Shown: in pieces, positions 9,833 to 20,130 of the stretch
Layout of the letters: every line of letters begins with the position of its first letter
How positions within the stretch are numbered: position 1 is the stretch's first letter
Assembly: GCF_024166365.1 (NCBI RefSeq)
Contig: NC_064839.1
Coordinates: forward strand, 32,376,378-32,440,377
DNA from: Elephas maximus indicus
Lineage: Eukaryota > Chordata > Mammalia > Proboscidea > Elephantidae
Reading direction: 5' to 3'
Length of the DNA stretch: 64,000 bases
Notes under the pieces: model-generated
The model's input: the letters and a program-made list of their open reading frames with translations, nothing else
Databases searched by the model: none
Told to the model about the DNA's origin: nothing
Made by a program: the position numbers and the translations under genes

Positions 9833-11464
9833 AGTCCAATGGTGATGAGCCAAGCTCATGAGACAGATCTCCAGAAATGGAATTCCAGCTACTTGCTAGT
9901 TGTGTGATCATTGATGAGCTGCTAACCTCTCTGTGTTCCAGTCACTCCTGTATTGTCAGAATTGTGAGCATGTGAAGTAAATATTTACACAAAGTACTTA
10001 ACACAGTGCCTGACACATATTAAGCCCCCAATAAACGTGGGCTATTAGCTTCGTCCTCTGAGAAGATGAAGGGGCAGCTCACATGGTCTCCTCTGCGGTG
10101 TGTTAAGATCTTCTCCTAGGCTGCTAACATTGGCTCTATGTTGCCTCAACCTATTTATACCAAAACCGGGTGAGGGGTCGGGGGGATGAGGACATCCCAT
10201 GTACCAAGCACCCTGTTATGGCTTTTACCAGCATCATCTCATTGCAGCTCCCTGAGGAAGGCACTGTGTGATCCCATTTACAGATGAGGCACAACTGTGT
10301 CACGCCCACTCTATGGAGGAGGCACAGAGAGGTGACACAGGTCCAGGGCATGAGCCGTACAGCCTTGGGCTCTACAGGTCCTCCCTGTGCTGTTGCTTTC
10401 CACAGCCCTCCTCCCCACCGTCCTCTTGGGCCTGCGTCATGCAGAATGCTAATGCTCCTTGGGAAATGAAATGATTCCCACTCAAGTAGAATGAGTTCCA
10501 AAGAAACCTCTGGGGACAGGAAAAGAGAGTCCTGGGAGGCCGCTCTCATTCCTCCAGGGTAGAGGGAGACCGATCCCTGCATCAGGCATCTGCCTCCCTC
10601 ACTAGATTGCCAGCTACTTAGCAGCAGGGGCCATGTTTTATCCTCAGAGTCCGACACGTAGTAGGTAAACAGCCAATGTTTGTTATGTATTGAGAACTCA
10701 CGCACCCACAAATAAATAAATAAAGCAATGCTCTGCAAAGGTCCTCTGCCTTCTGGGACCTGGGTCCACCGACTGGGGACGCATTTCCGGACTGGGGCTA
10801 GGGCGAAGGGGGGCTCTCCCATCACACATCTTCCACCAACCCAGAGGAAGGCAGTCCTTCTACATCCGCAGGGTCTCTCAGCCGAAAAGCCTGCTTCACA
10901 GACCGAAGCAGTTACCGTGAGCACGGTAACGATTTCCCTGTGGTTTAGGGGAGAGACGCAGTTTTACTTCAGTCTGCAGTTCACAGCGCTACGTTTCTTT
11001 TGTTACAACTTTTTTCTTTTTTAAAAGAAAACTTCTTTTTTAAAATTTTTTTTATTTTAAACTCCCAAATTAGGAAATCACCAAGGGGATCCAAGTGAGT
11101 GGTATGAAGAGTGGTGTCTTCTTAAGCACTGAAACTCGGGGCCTGTACCGTGGACATTGGAGCAGAGAAACAGGCTAACCCAGAGGGTGAGCGTCCAGCC
11201 TCTGAGTCCAAGGATCTCCGGGCAGGGTTGCCATGGCGACGGGACTGTCACAGGCCCTGGGCCTTGCTGGGTAAGCAGGAATGGATGGCCTACAGGATCC
11301 CTCTTTTCATTTGAAATTACCACTAATTTGCAATTAGTTGGAGGAAAATTGCAGATGGAGGAAAAGGAATTGCTCCTTTCAGCAAACAACCACCACCGCT
11401 GAAAATTGACTTTTCTCTGGAGTCATGGCGGAGGGCAAAGAAAACATGTCCCTATAATGAACAG
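9833..11464. other. No gene; L2/MIR fragments, long chance frame
   Basis: Contains an L2/MIR-type 3' end at about 9950-10050 ('cagtgcctgacacat', 'caataaacgtgg'), an MIR/L2 arm at about 10195-10330 ('catttacagatgaggc') and another L2-like tail at about 10625-10700. The longest open frame of the window (10151-10924, minus, 257 codons) overlaps these relics, has no recognisable domain and is not called a gene. Confidence 0.5.
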
Positions 11465-11690
11465 AGGCTTTGGAGCTGGACCGAAGGATTGACTCCTGGT
11501 TCTCCCACCTCCTGGCTGTGTGACCTTGGGGGAAGTCTCTTAACCTCTCTGGGTTTACTTTCTTCAGCTATAAAACATAGATTAAAAAAGAAAAAAGGAT
11601 TAATGGGAGAGTTAAGTAAAATAATGCATAGTAAGTGCCCCGTTAATGGCGGCCATTGTTATTATTATTATTAGAGGTTTTCCTTCTCTC
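11465..11690 (+). repeat. MIR SINE
   Basis: A clear ancient MIR. It reads 'ctggctgtgtgaccttggg', then 'cttaacctctctgggttt', then a 3' part ending in an imperfect ATT triplet run ('gttattattattatta'). MIRs are pan-mammalian and long dead. Confidence 0.85.
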
Positions 11691-12489
11691 ACAAAGCACT
11701 CTGTCCTTCTCTTGTCCAGAATAAATCCTTTTTTTAATCCAATTCATTAATTCCACTGATATTTACTAGGCACCTCTGTGTCCCAGGTGTCTTCTAGAAA
11801 GTGCAGTTCATCACATCAGAGGCCCATGAGCAGCCATTAGTCAGAATTAAGTCCTACCTACAACCCTCCAGGGCCCTTTCATTCCCCACCTTCTCTTGGA
11901 TGCCTTCCAGGCCCATCAGTCCCCTCTCCTCTGCATTCCTGATGTCAATTGCATGTCAAGACCCTATCCTGGCACTTGGGGCAAGATGTCCCATGCTCCC
12001 TTTAGGAGCTGGAAAGAGCCGAGGAGCTGAGGCTCATAGGTTGATAGGGCAAGGTACCACCAAATCCAATAACTATGGGGGAAAGTAGAGTCAGGGCTTA
12101 GGTAATTCCAGGAGTTCCTGGGCTCTGGGACCTTCCAAAACAGGGACTGGGCCCAGTTTGCCTCTGTGGTTCCATCCCCAGTACCATCAGGCAGAGTAGG
12201 CACCTGATAACCAACTGTTTGGCGAAAACGTGCTGGAACAGAAAGCTGTGCCTGCCCTTAAACGGTTTGCTCTGCCCAGAGGACATTTCCCCCCCTTGCC
12301 ACGCTGGGAAACACCAATTCTTTCAGCCTTTAAATCTGAATTCCCAGAGTATATGGGAAAGAGTCTCTCTCTCTCTTCCATATACCCAAACCAACCGTAA
12401 ACCAAGACAAGGAGCCCAGGTCCAGTCCCGAAGAGAGAGGTGATGGAGGTTTGTCAAACAAGACCCTGTTATCCCTCATCCATGAGGCA
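11691..12489. other. No recognised gene
   Basis: A short L2-like phrase lies near 11755-11790 ('tatttactaggcacctctg'). The rest has many short overlapping frames on both strands and no consistent coding signal. Confidence 0.35.
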
Positions 12490-12630
12490 GTGTAGCATTG
12501 TGGCCAGCAGCACGGACTCAGCATACATCCTACCTCCCGCTAACGGTGTAAGCTTGAACAAGTTGCTTCTTGAAGCTGTAGTTCAGTCATTTGCAAAAAT
12601 GAGTAATGATGGTCCTATACTTCTAGGGTG
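12490..12630 (+). repeat. MIR SINE, diverged
   Basis: Core phrases appear in the expected order: 'tagcattgtggccagcag', 'tgaacaagttgcttc', 'tttgcaaaaatgagtaatg'. It is more decayed than the copy at 11.5 kb. Confidence 0.65.
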
Positions 12631-13387
12631 CATCACTGATACCCAATCCTGAATTGCCAAACCTGGAGTAAAAGCAGTTCTCTTTCAAGAACCTGGGCAC
12701 AAACCACTAAGTGCAGAAAGAGCTTGATAAGGATGGGAGTGGAGAACTACAAGCCCCCTGGCCTGCACTAGTCTGATGGTAAACCGGAAGGAAACCAAGA
12801 TCATCATTCTATACACAAAGAAGTTGGCATCCAGAACAGTGCTTGCTGGTGGTATTTACAGCTCACCATCTTGCCATTAGAGAGGGTGATGTTGACTAAT
12901 GAAGAATTATCCACCCACACTGTAAACCACAAGTAATTATGAATTCCATTACCCAGCATCTTGGCCAAGATGCCTCCTGGCTTACCCTCCAACAAGAGGA
13001 GTTCCACTCAAAGAACAGAGGTACCTGGAAAGAGAGCAGTAATTGGGATGAAACACTGGACAATTAAGTCCTTCACCAGACCCAGGCTGTGCTTCTACCA
13101 TGATACTTACTCCTTCTCTGAGGTATTGAGAGTAGCAGGGGGGAAGATGATAGAAGGGACCAGAAATATGGCATTCAAACCCAAACTCTTCCACTTAGTT
13201 GTGAGACCCTGCAGAAGTGATCTAATCTCTTGAGCTCCATTTGCTGCATCTATCAAATGGGAATTTTATTATTCTAAGGAGATAAATATATGTGAAGGTA
13301 ACCTGGATGATGCTTTATCATCATGCCCATAACAGCAGCAATGTTTTTTGAACACTAGGTCTACAAATCATGGAGATTTACCATGCT
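12631..13387. other. No recognised gene; weak MIR piece
   Basis: 13180-13290 has an MIR-like order ('cttagttgtgagaccctg', 'ctcttgagctccatttgctgc', 'caaatgggaa'). The remaining sequence is unassigned. Confidence 0.35.
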
Positions 13388-13850
13388 TTTTTTTTTTTTA
13401 ATTGTGCTTTAGGTGAAAGTTTACAGGGCAAATTAGTTTTTCGTTAAACAATTAATACACATATTGTTTTGTGCCATTGGTTGCCAATCCCACGATGAGT
13501 CAACACTCTCCTGTTCTTGACTTCTGGTTCCCCATTTCCATTCATCCAGTTTTCCTGTCCCTTCCTGCCTTCTCGTCTTTGCTTTTGGGCCGGTGTGCCC
13601 ATTTAGTCTCGTATACATGGTTAATTACATGTGTTATTGTTTATTTTATAGGCCTGTCTAATCTTTGGCTGAAAGGTGAGCTTCAGGAGTGACTTCAGTA
13701 CTGAGTTAAAAGGCTGTCTGTGGGCCGTACTCTCAGGGTTTCTCCAGTCTCTAACAGACCAGTAACTCTGGTCTTTTTTTGTGAGTTTGAATTTTGTTCT
13801 GTTTTTCTCCTGCTCTGTTTGGGACCTTCTATTGTGATCCCTGTCAGTGC
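13388..13850 (-). mobile_element. L1 3' end, antisense, with poly-T
   Basis: Starts with a T tract (poly-A on the minus strand) followed by 'attgtgctttaggtgaaag', the reverse complement of the 3' terminus seen at 55.0 kb ('ctttcacctaaagcacaat'). It continues about 450 bp upstream into the same family's 3' UTR. The shared terminus with the copies at 35.7 and 54.9 kb shows one L1-like family. Confidence 0.7.
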
Positions 13851-14689
13851 ATTATTTTATTTTAATTCACAAAGTAATTGACAAAGGTATTCTTATTATG
13901 CCTCACTCGACAGGTGGGGTAATTGAAGCTCAGGATTAAGTGACTAGGCCTGACTCCTAACCCCCATTTCATACTGCCTCTACTAATCTAGACCCCCCAC
14001 CAAATACAAGGAAACTCAAGGGGCTTTGGGACTGCATTTCATAGTAGTAATTTAATAGCATCACACGTTAGTTACTACAAGCCCTAGTTTAGTTTTAATT
14101 TTCTTTTAATAAGGAGCACAGGGTATAGGGCATGCAAAGGAGTATTTTGCATCTGTGGTGCCAATGTGTGAGCAATCTCTGATTAACACTGGGTGTTCGG
14201 CGAATGTTGACTCTTGTAAATAATTCAACTGCCGCTAGAACACTTTCCTCACTGCCTCTCATCATTGAACATCGACTATTATTGACACTTCTGTCCCGGC
14301 ATGACTTTTCCAAGGTCAAACAACCACTGTGCAAAAGGGTTGGCCCTGGAAATGTGTCTTTTCACTCACAGCTCATGTGCAAACCTTCACCATCACCCAT
14401 CGGCCCAGTCTGCTGATGAGGACTCCAGCTTCACCGGACAGCATGGTTCATGACCAAGACATGGTCTTGAAGACTCAACTATTGGTTACAGTAGAACTCT
14501 CAACTATGCACTTGTTCAAGCTTTAATTCAACAAACTTGCAGCTATTAAATGCCTACCACAACCTTGGTCCTCTATGCCAGCTGAGCTGCGGAATAAATT
14601 AGTGAGCAGATATCAGTGGAATCCTGAATGCCAACCATCCCCACCCTCCTTATCAAATTGAAATCTTCAGCATGAGGTCTCCACATGCT
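13851..14689. other. No gene; MIR/L2-like edge
   Basis: 13860-13985 resembles an antisense MIR/L2 arm ('acaaagtaattgacaaagg', 'attgaagctcaggattaag'). Nothing else is recognised. Confidence 0.35.
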
Positions 14690-15215
14690 TTTAGATGCTT
14701 ATTGACTATTTGTATATATTCTTTGGAGAGATAGCTATCCATTTTTAATTGGGTTGTCTTTTTGTTATTTGGTTGTAATAATTGTCATATATTCTAGATA
14801 AAGGTCCTTTATGAGATATATGATTTGAAATTATTTTCTCCCTTCTGTGGGTTGTTCTGTTTTCACTTTTTTTTTTGATGGTGTCCATTGAGGCACAGAA
14901 GTTTCTAATTTCAACAGTGTTCAGTTTATATAATTTTTTTTTCATTGCTTGTGTTTTTGACGTCATATCTAAGAAAGCACTGAATAACCCAAGGTCACAA
15001 AGATTTATAAAAAGAAAAATCTTTTTTTTTCTTTCTTATTTCTAAAAGTTTTATAATTTTAGCTCTTACATTTAGATCTTTGATCTATTTTGAGTTAATT
15101 TTGTATATGGTGTGAGGTAGGGGTTCAACTTCATTCTTTTACAGGCAGATATAGAGTTGTCCCAGTATCATTTCTTGAAAAGATTATTCTTTCCTCATTG
15201 AATGGTCTTGGTACC
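14690..15215 (-). mobile_element. L1 ORF2 C-terminal region, antisense
   Basis: On the minus strand the sequence encodes the C-terminal, post-polymerase part of L1 ORF2. The window 14745-14966 translates to a stretch containing KLYKLNTVEIRNFCASMDTI and ISHKGPLSRIY, the L1 order of 'KLKSFCTAKETI' and 'SDKGLISRIY'. Flanking text ('ttttgagttaattttgtatatgg') is the well-known antisense L1 phrase. Stops and indels make it a dead fragment with no tail. Confidence 0.85.
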
Positions 15216-16019
15216 ACCCTGGGTCTCAGTTTCCCCTTCTGTACAAGATAAGGGGTGGAACCAGAGATGCCGGCGGTTCTTCCAAAGCTGTCATTTAGAG
15301 CTATGAGTACTCCTTTCGGCAGGGGGAGAAAAAGGAAGGTATTGAGGATTTCTCTTCCCTCCCTTGCACTCAAGCTGGCTTTTTTGTGTGTGGCTGTCCA
15401 CTCCGGCCTTTGTGGCACCTCCATTAAAACTCAGAAGAACCCACCAGTAAGGGTTTAAGGCACACATAGGAATGGTGGCTGACACCTGTTGCAGGGTTTC
15501 CCAGCATTGTCACTGATGCATTAGTTCATTTTCACCTCCAACAGGCACGGCCCACTGACGTCCACCTCCCAGAGGAGGAGCTCACCAAAAAAAAAAGCTG
15601 CGGTCAAATCACTCATCCACAGCCTCCCCTTTTCCTGTGGTCCACGGTCCAGCATCCCCTGAGGCAGGAGACTAAGAGATACTTGTCTTTCTTCCTTCTT
15701 GCCAAGACACTCACTCCAGGGCAGTGGCATTTCATTTTCCACCATGGCTCACAGACAGTTCCACCACGCTCCAGACCCTGGAGACCTGTGGAAGCAATGA
15801 AAAAGGTGTCAGCTGGCTGCTCCGGCCGTGAGAGCCATTTCTGCCACCCGAGTCCTCAACAGGGAACACGCCTGGCTTCCTAACACCCTCCCGAGGCTGT
15901 TTGTTGTTGGTGTTATTTCTCTCCCCCCTCTTGCTTCCCTGTCTCCCTTTCCAGAATATCTGTCTTTACCACTCACTCTCCGGAGACATTTGTCTGCTGG
16001 GAAAATAGCAGCTGACAGC
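15216..16019. other. No gene; MIR scrap
   Basis: 15218-15300 holds an MIR-like 3' half ('gtctcagtttccccttctg'). The rest, including several short frames, shows no recognisable product. Confidence 0.4.
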
Positions 16020-16540
16020 AAAGGTCACCGCAACCAGCTCTGACTTGCCGCATACAAATGTGCCTTTTAGCTGTAGGTCCCGCGAAGAAGGACCAGGTCC
16101 TATTATTGATAAATCCTTGAAAAGACTCTAATGTATCTTCATTTCAGGGAAAACAACTGCCTTCAAGGTTGTACCGAGAAAATAAAGCAGGCAGCCTGGT
16201 GACGGATTCAAGAAGTTGGCATTTTCCCGAAGATTAAAAGACAATAACACTTCTATTAGGATCACTCCGCCACGCTGTATTGATCTCATCAGGGAAGCCA
16301 CTGCAGGTCTAATATGAACAGAGCGCGTTCTGGAATTAATCACGGGGGGTTTATTACGGTTCATAGGGCGTTTCGTTCAAGCCGCATCTTTTGCAATATT
16401 TATGGCCGCGCTCCCTGGCCGTTATTAAGTGCAAGTGGGCCGCATGGAGCTGGGCCTGCTGGGTTAGAACACAAAGTCATTCTTCAAAAGTAAATCTTAT
16501 CTAAGCTGCACGCACAAAGCCAATTATGTTTTGATTTACA
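16020..16540. other. CpG-retaining single-copy block, candidate conserved element
   Basis: No repeat family is recognised. Unlike its surroundings it keeps many CpGs outside any island ('gcgcgttctgg', 'attacggttcatagggcg', 'atggccgcgctccctggccg'). It also has motif-like words such as 'ggaattaatcac', 'tttattacgg' and 'attaagtgcaagtgg', the last resembling an NK2-type site. A conserved enhancer is plausible, and no function is proven. Confidence 0.35.
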
Positions 16541-16609
16541 TTTTAGTTCTGTGGCAGAGGCCCCATGCTGGAGGGGGAGGGGGCAGAGAGCAAGATCCAG
16601 AAGGACCGG

Positions 16610-16830
16610 GTTCACACCTGACCCCCGGTCTCCAACTGGAGGTGACACCTTTTCGCTGAGCCTCAGCTTCCAGATCTGTAAAATGGGAGTGATAGGAACT
16701 ATCTCCCAGGTCAGCATGAGAGTTAAAGAAGACAGCTTGGGCAGAGTCTCTCACATAAAACCCGGTACAGAATAAACTCAAAAATACGTGCTGCTCTTCT
16801 TAGTAACAGTAATGTTATTAACATTATTAG
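16610..16830 (+). repeat. MIR SINE
   Basis: Typical MIR 3' half: 'gagcctcagcttccagatc', 'tgtaaaatgggagtgatag', 'gagagttaaagaagac', with the final 'cggtacagaataaactc'. The 5' part is lost. Confidence 0.75.
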
Positions 16831-16861
16831 TATTTCTTCTTCTATTGGAGAACATTTTTTT

Positions 16862-17108
16862 GTTGTTAGCTGCCATTGAGTTGGCACCCAATTCATGGTG
16901 ACCCCATGCACAACCGAATGAAACACTTTCTTAAGCCATACCCATGAGTGGTTGTGGACTGAACCATTGTGGTCCATAGGGATTTCATTGGCTGATTTCC
17001 TGAAGCAGATCACCAGGCCTTTCTACCTTGTCTTACTTGGTCTGGAAGCCCCACCAAAGTGTGTTCAGATTATAGCAAATCACAAGCCTCTAATGACAGA
17101 TGGGTGGC
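16862..17108 (-). mobile_element. Internally deleted RTE derivative, antisense (copy D)
   Basis: The left part is the RTE tail in reverse ('gttgttagctgccattgag', 'caaccgaatgaaacac'). The right part is the RTE 5' segment in reverse ('ggctgatttcctgaagcag', 'cttggtctggaagcccc', ending 'gacagatgggtgg'). Most of the LINE between is missing, as in the copies at 7.9, 32.9 and 56.9 kb. Confidence 0.65.
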
Positions 17109-17480
17109 GGCTGCATGAGGTGCATTGGCCGGGACCTGACTGGAGAGAACAACCTAAGCATAAAATCCAATGAGCACAGGCTAGACTCTTTTTTTTTTTA
17201 ATCCAAAACTTAAACACATGAGTACATTTTATGACCCACGGAAACCAGCTGGTATCTCACCAGTTTCCACCTCCTCCCCTTCTCTTACAGATGAGGGCTG
17301 CTTATATTTACTCCGTAATGTGGTTTGGGCCATCAGCTTTTGGACAAAGACTGTATCATAAATCTCACTGGGTTGTTAAAAAAATTGAATAAGGTAAAGC
17401 TGGCAAGGGCTTAGCCCAGGTCCTCACACAGAGTAAGTACTCAATCACTCAAGCTTTTGTTATCAGCAGAAAGAAGAAGA
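17109..17480. other. No gene; MIR 3' end
   Basis: 17340-17470 reads like an MIR tail ('ctcactgggttgttaaaaa', 'cacacagagtaagtactcaa'). There is a T tract near 17190. Nothing else is seen. Confidence 0.45.
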
Positions 17481-17705
17481 GGAGCAAATAGTAGTCACAC
17501 TGCTAGTAATTGTAATAGTAGAATTACTAATCATAGTAGTAATGCTAGTAATTCTGGTGGTTATACCAGTAATCACAGTCGTAGCAGTAGTAGCAATAGG
17601 AGTAGCAAGTAGCAAGTTACCACTAGTAGTAATGGTAATAGTAGTAGTACTAGTACTAGTGGTAGTAATAGGAATAATACTGGTGTTAGTGGTAATCAGA
17701 GTATC
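17480..17705 (+). repeat. Imperfect GTA/AGT triplet array
   Basis: About 220 bp made largely of AGT, GTA, AAT and GGT triplets ('gtagtagtactagtactag'), heavily interrupted. One frame translates to a valine/isoleucine-rich string only because of the repeat. It continues the 3' end of an MIR-like fragment, so it may have grown from the MIR's triplet tail. Confidence 0.8.
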
Positions 17706-18842
17706 CCAGTCATTGAGCCTCCCTGGCCACAGGGAAAGGGCTTGAGACAGGAAGAGGGCCTAGGGCAAGGCAGGCACAGGCAGAGGTAGGGACGGGGTCA
17801 AACAGCTAGGACAGAGAGAGCTGGGGTAAAAGGCAAGTGAGCAGGGTGGAGGGAAATGCTGAGCCAATAGCTGGGACAGGGACAGAACTCCTGACTAGAG
17901 TGTGTGTCCCCTTTGCATCAAGACAGGGTGTGAAGGCCAGGAGCAGACGAGCTTGGTCTGTGGTGGCCACCAGCACTGCTTCCTGGAAAAAATAAGGGGA
18001 CAGAAGAGAATAAAGAGTGAGAGCAAGAGAAGGCACACAGGGTGAGAGTGGGAAAGAAGGGAGCAGGAGACAGGGTGGGCGAGAGGGAGAGATATACAGC
18101 CTATTGGAACATCAACGTTGGGAGCACTTTCATAAACTTTGTTTATTGAATACAGTCATCTTTTCCATAAAATAGATTTGCATGTCCCTCCACCTTCAGT
18201 CTCCTGGCTTTGCGACCTGATAAACACAGTGGTCGGTGTTGCCACCACAATACCCACCTCGTGAATCCACAGGTTCCAGTGGTTTCGTGAGGGCCCAGGT
18301 AGCACTTCCAGGAAGATCTGTGTCTGGAAGCCTTGGCTGCTTCCCAAGGAACCCTCCCTGCCCCGAACAGGCCCTCCGTGCAGACCCCAGAAATAGATGC
18401 GAATGTCTGAGGAAGAGAATGCTGGTCACGTGTTCGTTTCTTAGCTGCAAAAACCTACCACTTCAGGAAGTGGCATAAATATAGCATTACGGATTTTGAA
18501 GAAACTCGCAGAATCACGTCACTTAAACCCTAAAATACCAGCTTCTATCCTTTCATCCGAGAGCGGAAGCGGCTGGCGGAGGGCTCAGAGACCAGAAGGC
18601 TTTCCAACATATAATTTTAAGTGCACCAGGAGCTACCACTAAAATCCAGTCCATTTTCTATTATGCTGAGTCCAGAACCTAATTTTCAGGGATTTATAAA
18701 GCAACAGTAAATGTAAATTTTGATTTACAGTCTTTCTTCTTGGCTCAGCTTGAGCATGCTCTTACTAAAGCTGTAGCTCCCAACCTTCCCCATTAAACAC
18801 TGACACACACTTTAAATTGAGTGTACTTGTATATGTATATGT
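17706..18842. other. No recognised gene
   Basis: Purine-rich text at 17740-18090, then ordinary sequence. Frames on both strands at 18156-18480 overlap and show no domain. 18480-18760 is repeat-free but has no identifiable content. Confidence 0.35.
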
Positions 18843-19063
18843 GGACTTCTGGGTGATGCAAATGGTTAACACATTCAGCTGCAAATCAAAAAGATAGAGG
18901 TACAAATCCACCCAGAAGCAATCCAGAAGAAAAGCCTGGAGATCTACTTCCTGGAAAAAAAAAAAAAATCAACCATTGAAAATCCTACGGAGCACAGTTC
19001 TACTCTGACACACATGAGGTTGCCATGAGTTGGAATCAACTTAATGACAACTGGTTTGGTTTT
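18843..19063 (+). mobile_element. AfroSINE, long form, first of a tandem pair
   Basis: Head 'ggtgatgcaaatggttaac', a middle with an A-tract interruption ('ctacttcctgg', then about 14 A), and a tail ending 'gacaactggtttggtttt'. The next SINE starts directly after this tail. Confidence 0.88.
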
Positions 19064-19230
19064 TGGTGGCGCGGCGGTTAAAGCGATCGGCTGCTAACCA
19101 AAAGGTCAGCAGGTGGAAACCGCCAACAGCTCTGCAGAAAAAAGATGTGGCAGTCTCTTTCTGTAGAGACTTACAGCCTTGGAAACCCTGTGGGGATGCT
19201 ATGAGTCAGAATCAATTCAATGGCAATGGG
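19064..19230 (+). mobile_element. AfroSINE, medium form, second of a tandem pair
   Basis: Head 'tggtggcgcggcggttaaag' with the cores 'ggctgctaaccaaaaggtc' and 'cttacagccttggaaaccc', then the tail 'gagtcagaatcaattcaatgg'. It abuts the previous SINE tail, as expected when a SINE inserts into an older copy's T-rich end. A short TATG/TGTA-rich tract follows. Confidence 0.85.
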
Positions 19231-19584
19231 TGTATGTATATGTGGTACATGTACGTGCACACATACGCACATATAAATGAAATAACAGGCACTCCATCTG
19301 CAAACTCTTGTTGGGTTGAGTCTGAACTATGCAGATTGTGAGCAAGAAGGGAATGCAAGTCTGACTAATTGACTGTTTTGATTTATGAATTTGCCCAGGG
19401 AAAACAACAAAAAAAATTAATTCATAAAGGTTAAAGATAAGACCCAAAAGGAGAAATGGAAACTACCAATCAACCTGAGAAAAATTGCTCAATCTCTTGG
19501 ATAATTAAAGAAATAAGGCTGAACCAATAATGGAATGCCATCATGCTTTGTCCTTTAATTTGGCCAAGACTAATAAAAAAAATA

Positions 19585-19742
19585 GGATCCCTAGTAACGC
19601 AGTGGTTAAGAGCTCGGCTGCTAACCAAAAGTTCAGCAGTTTGAGTCCACCACCTGCCCCTTGGAAACCCCATGAGGCAGTTCTACTCTGTCTTATAGGG
19701 TCACTATGAGTCGGAACTGACTCGGCGGCAATGAGTTTTTAA
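19585..19742 (+). mobile_element. AfroSINE, short form
   Basis: Head 'acgcagtggttaagagctcgg', then the direct short-form body ('ccttggaaaccccatgagg') without the RTE-like middle, and the tail 'gactcggcggcaatg'. It is relatively well preserved in the head. Confidence 0.9.
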
Positions 19743-19896
19743 TAAAAAATTACAAAACTCAAAGCTGGCAAGGCTGTAGGGAAACAGGTACTCTCATTCA
19801 ATGGTGAGGCAAATACAAATGGGTACACACTTTCTGGAAAGGAGTTTAAGAGTGTATCTAAATAACCTTGAACTTGTTTATTTGACCCAGTTAGTG

Positions 19897-20035
19897 ATGT
19901 CTTTGGAAGAAAGGCCTGGCGATCTGCTTCCATGAAGATTACAGACAAGAAAACCCCATGGAGCAGTTCTACTCTATAACACGTGGGGTTGCCATGAGTC
20001 AGAATCTACTCAACAGCAATAGGTTTTGGGTTTGA
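19897..20035 (+). mobile_element. AfroSINE, 5'-truncated
   Basis: Starts in the middle block ('gaagaaaggcctggcgatc', 'gattacagacaagaaaacc') and runs to the tail ('atgagtcagaatctactc'). The tRNA-like head is missing. Confidence 0.85.
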
Positions 20036-20047
20036 AGAGTGCTAGAT

Positions 20048-20130
20048 TGTTGTTAGTTGCCGTCCAGTTAGCCCTAACTCATGGCAACCTTACACATAAA
20101 AGAACAAAATGCTGCCCAGTCCTACCATAT
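20048..20130 (-). mobile_element. RTE LINE tail scrap, antisense
   Basis: About 80 bp in reverse of the RTE 3' end ('ttgttgttagttgccg', then 'gctgcccagtcctaccat'). The 'cagtcct' continuation is specific to the LINE and differs from the SINE body. Confidence 0.7.

Noticed and set aside
10151..10924. Longest open frame in the window (257 codons, minus strand)
   Set aside because: It overlaps MIR/L2 fragments, has no recognisable domain, no splice or promoter context and a composition explained by local GC content. Treated as chance.
17542..17745. Frame encoding a valine/isoleucine-rich, membrane-like peptide
   Set aside because: It is the translation of the GTA/AGT triplet array, not a membrane protein gene.
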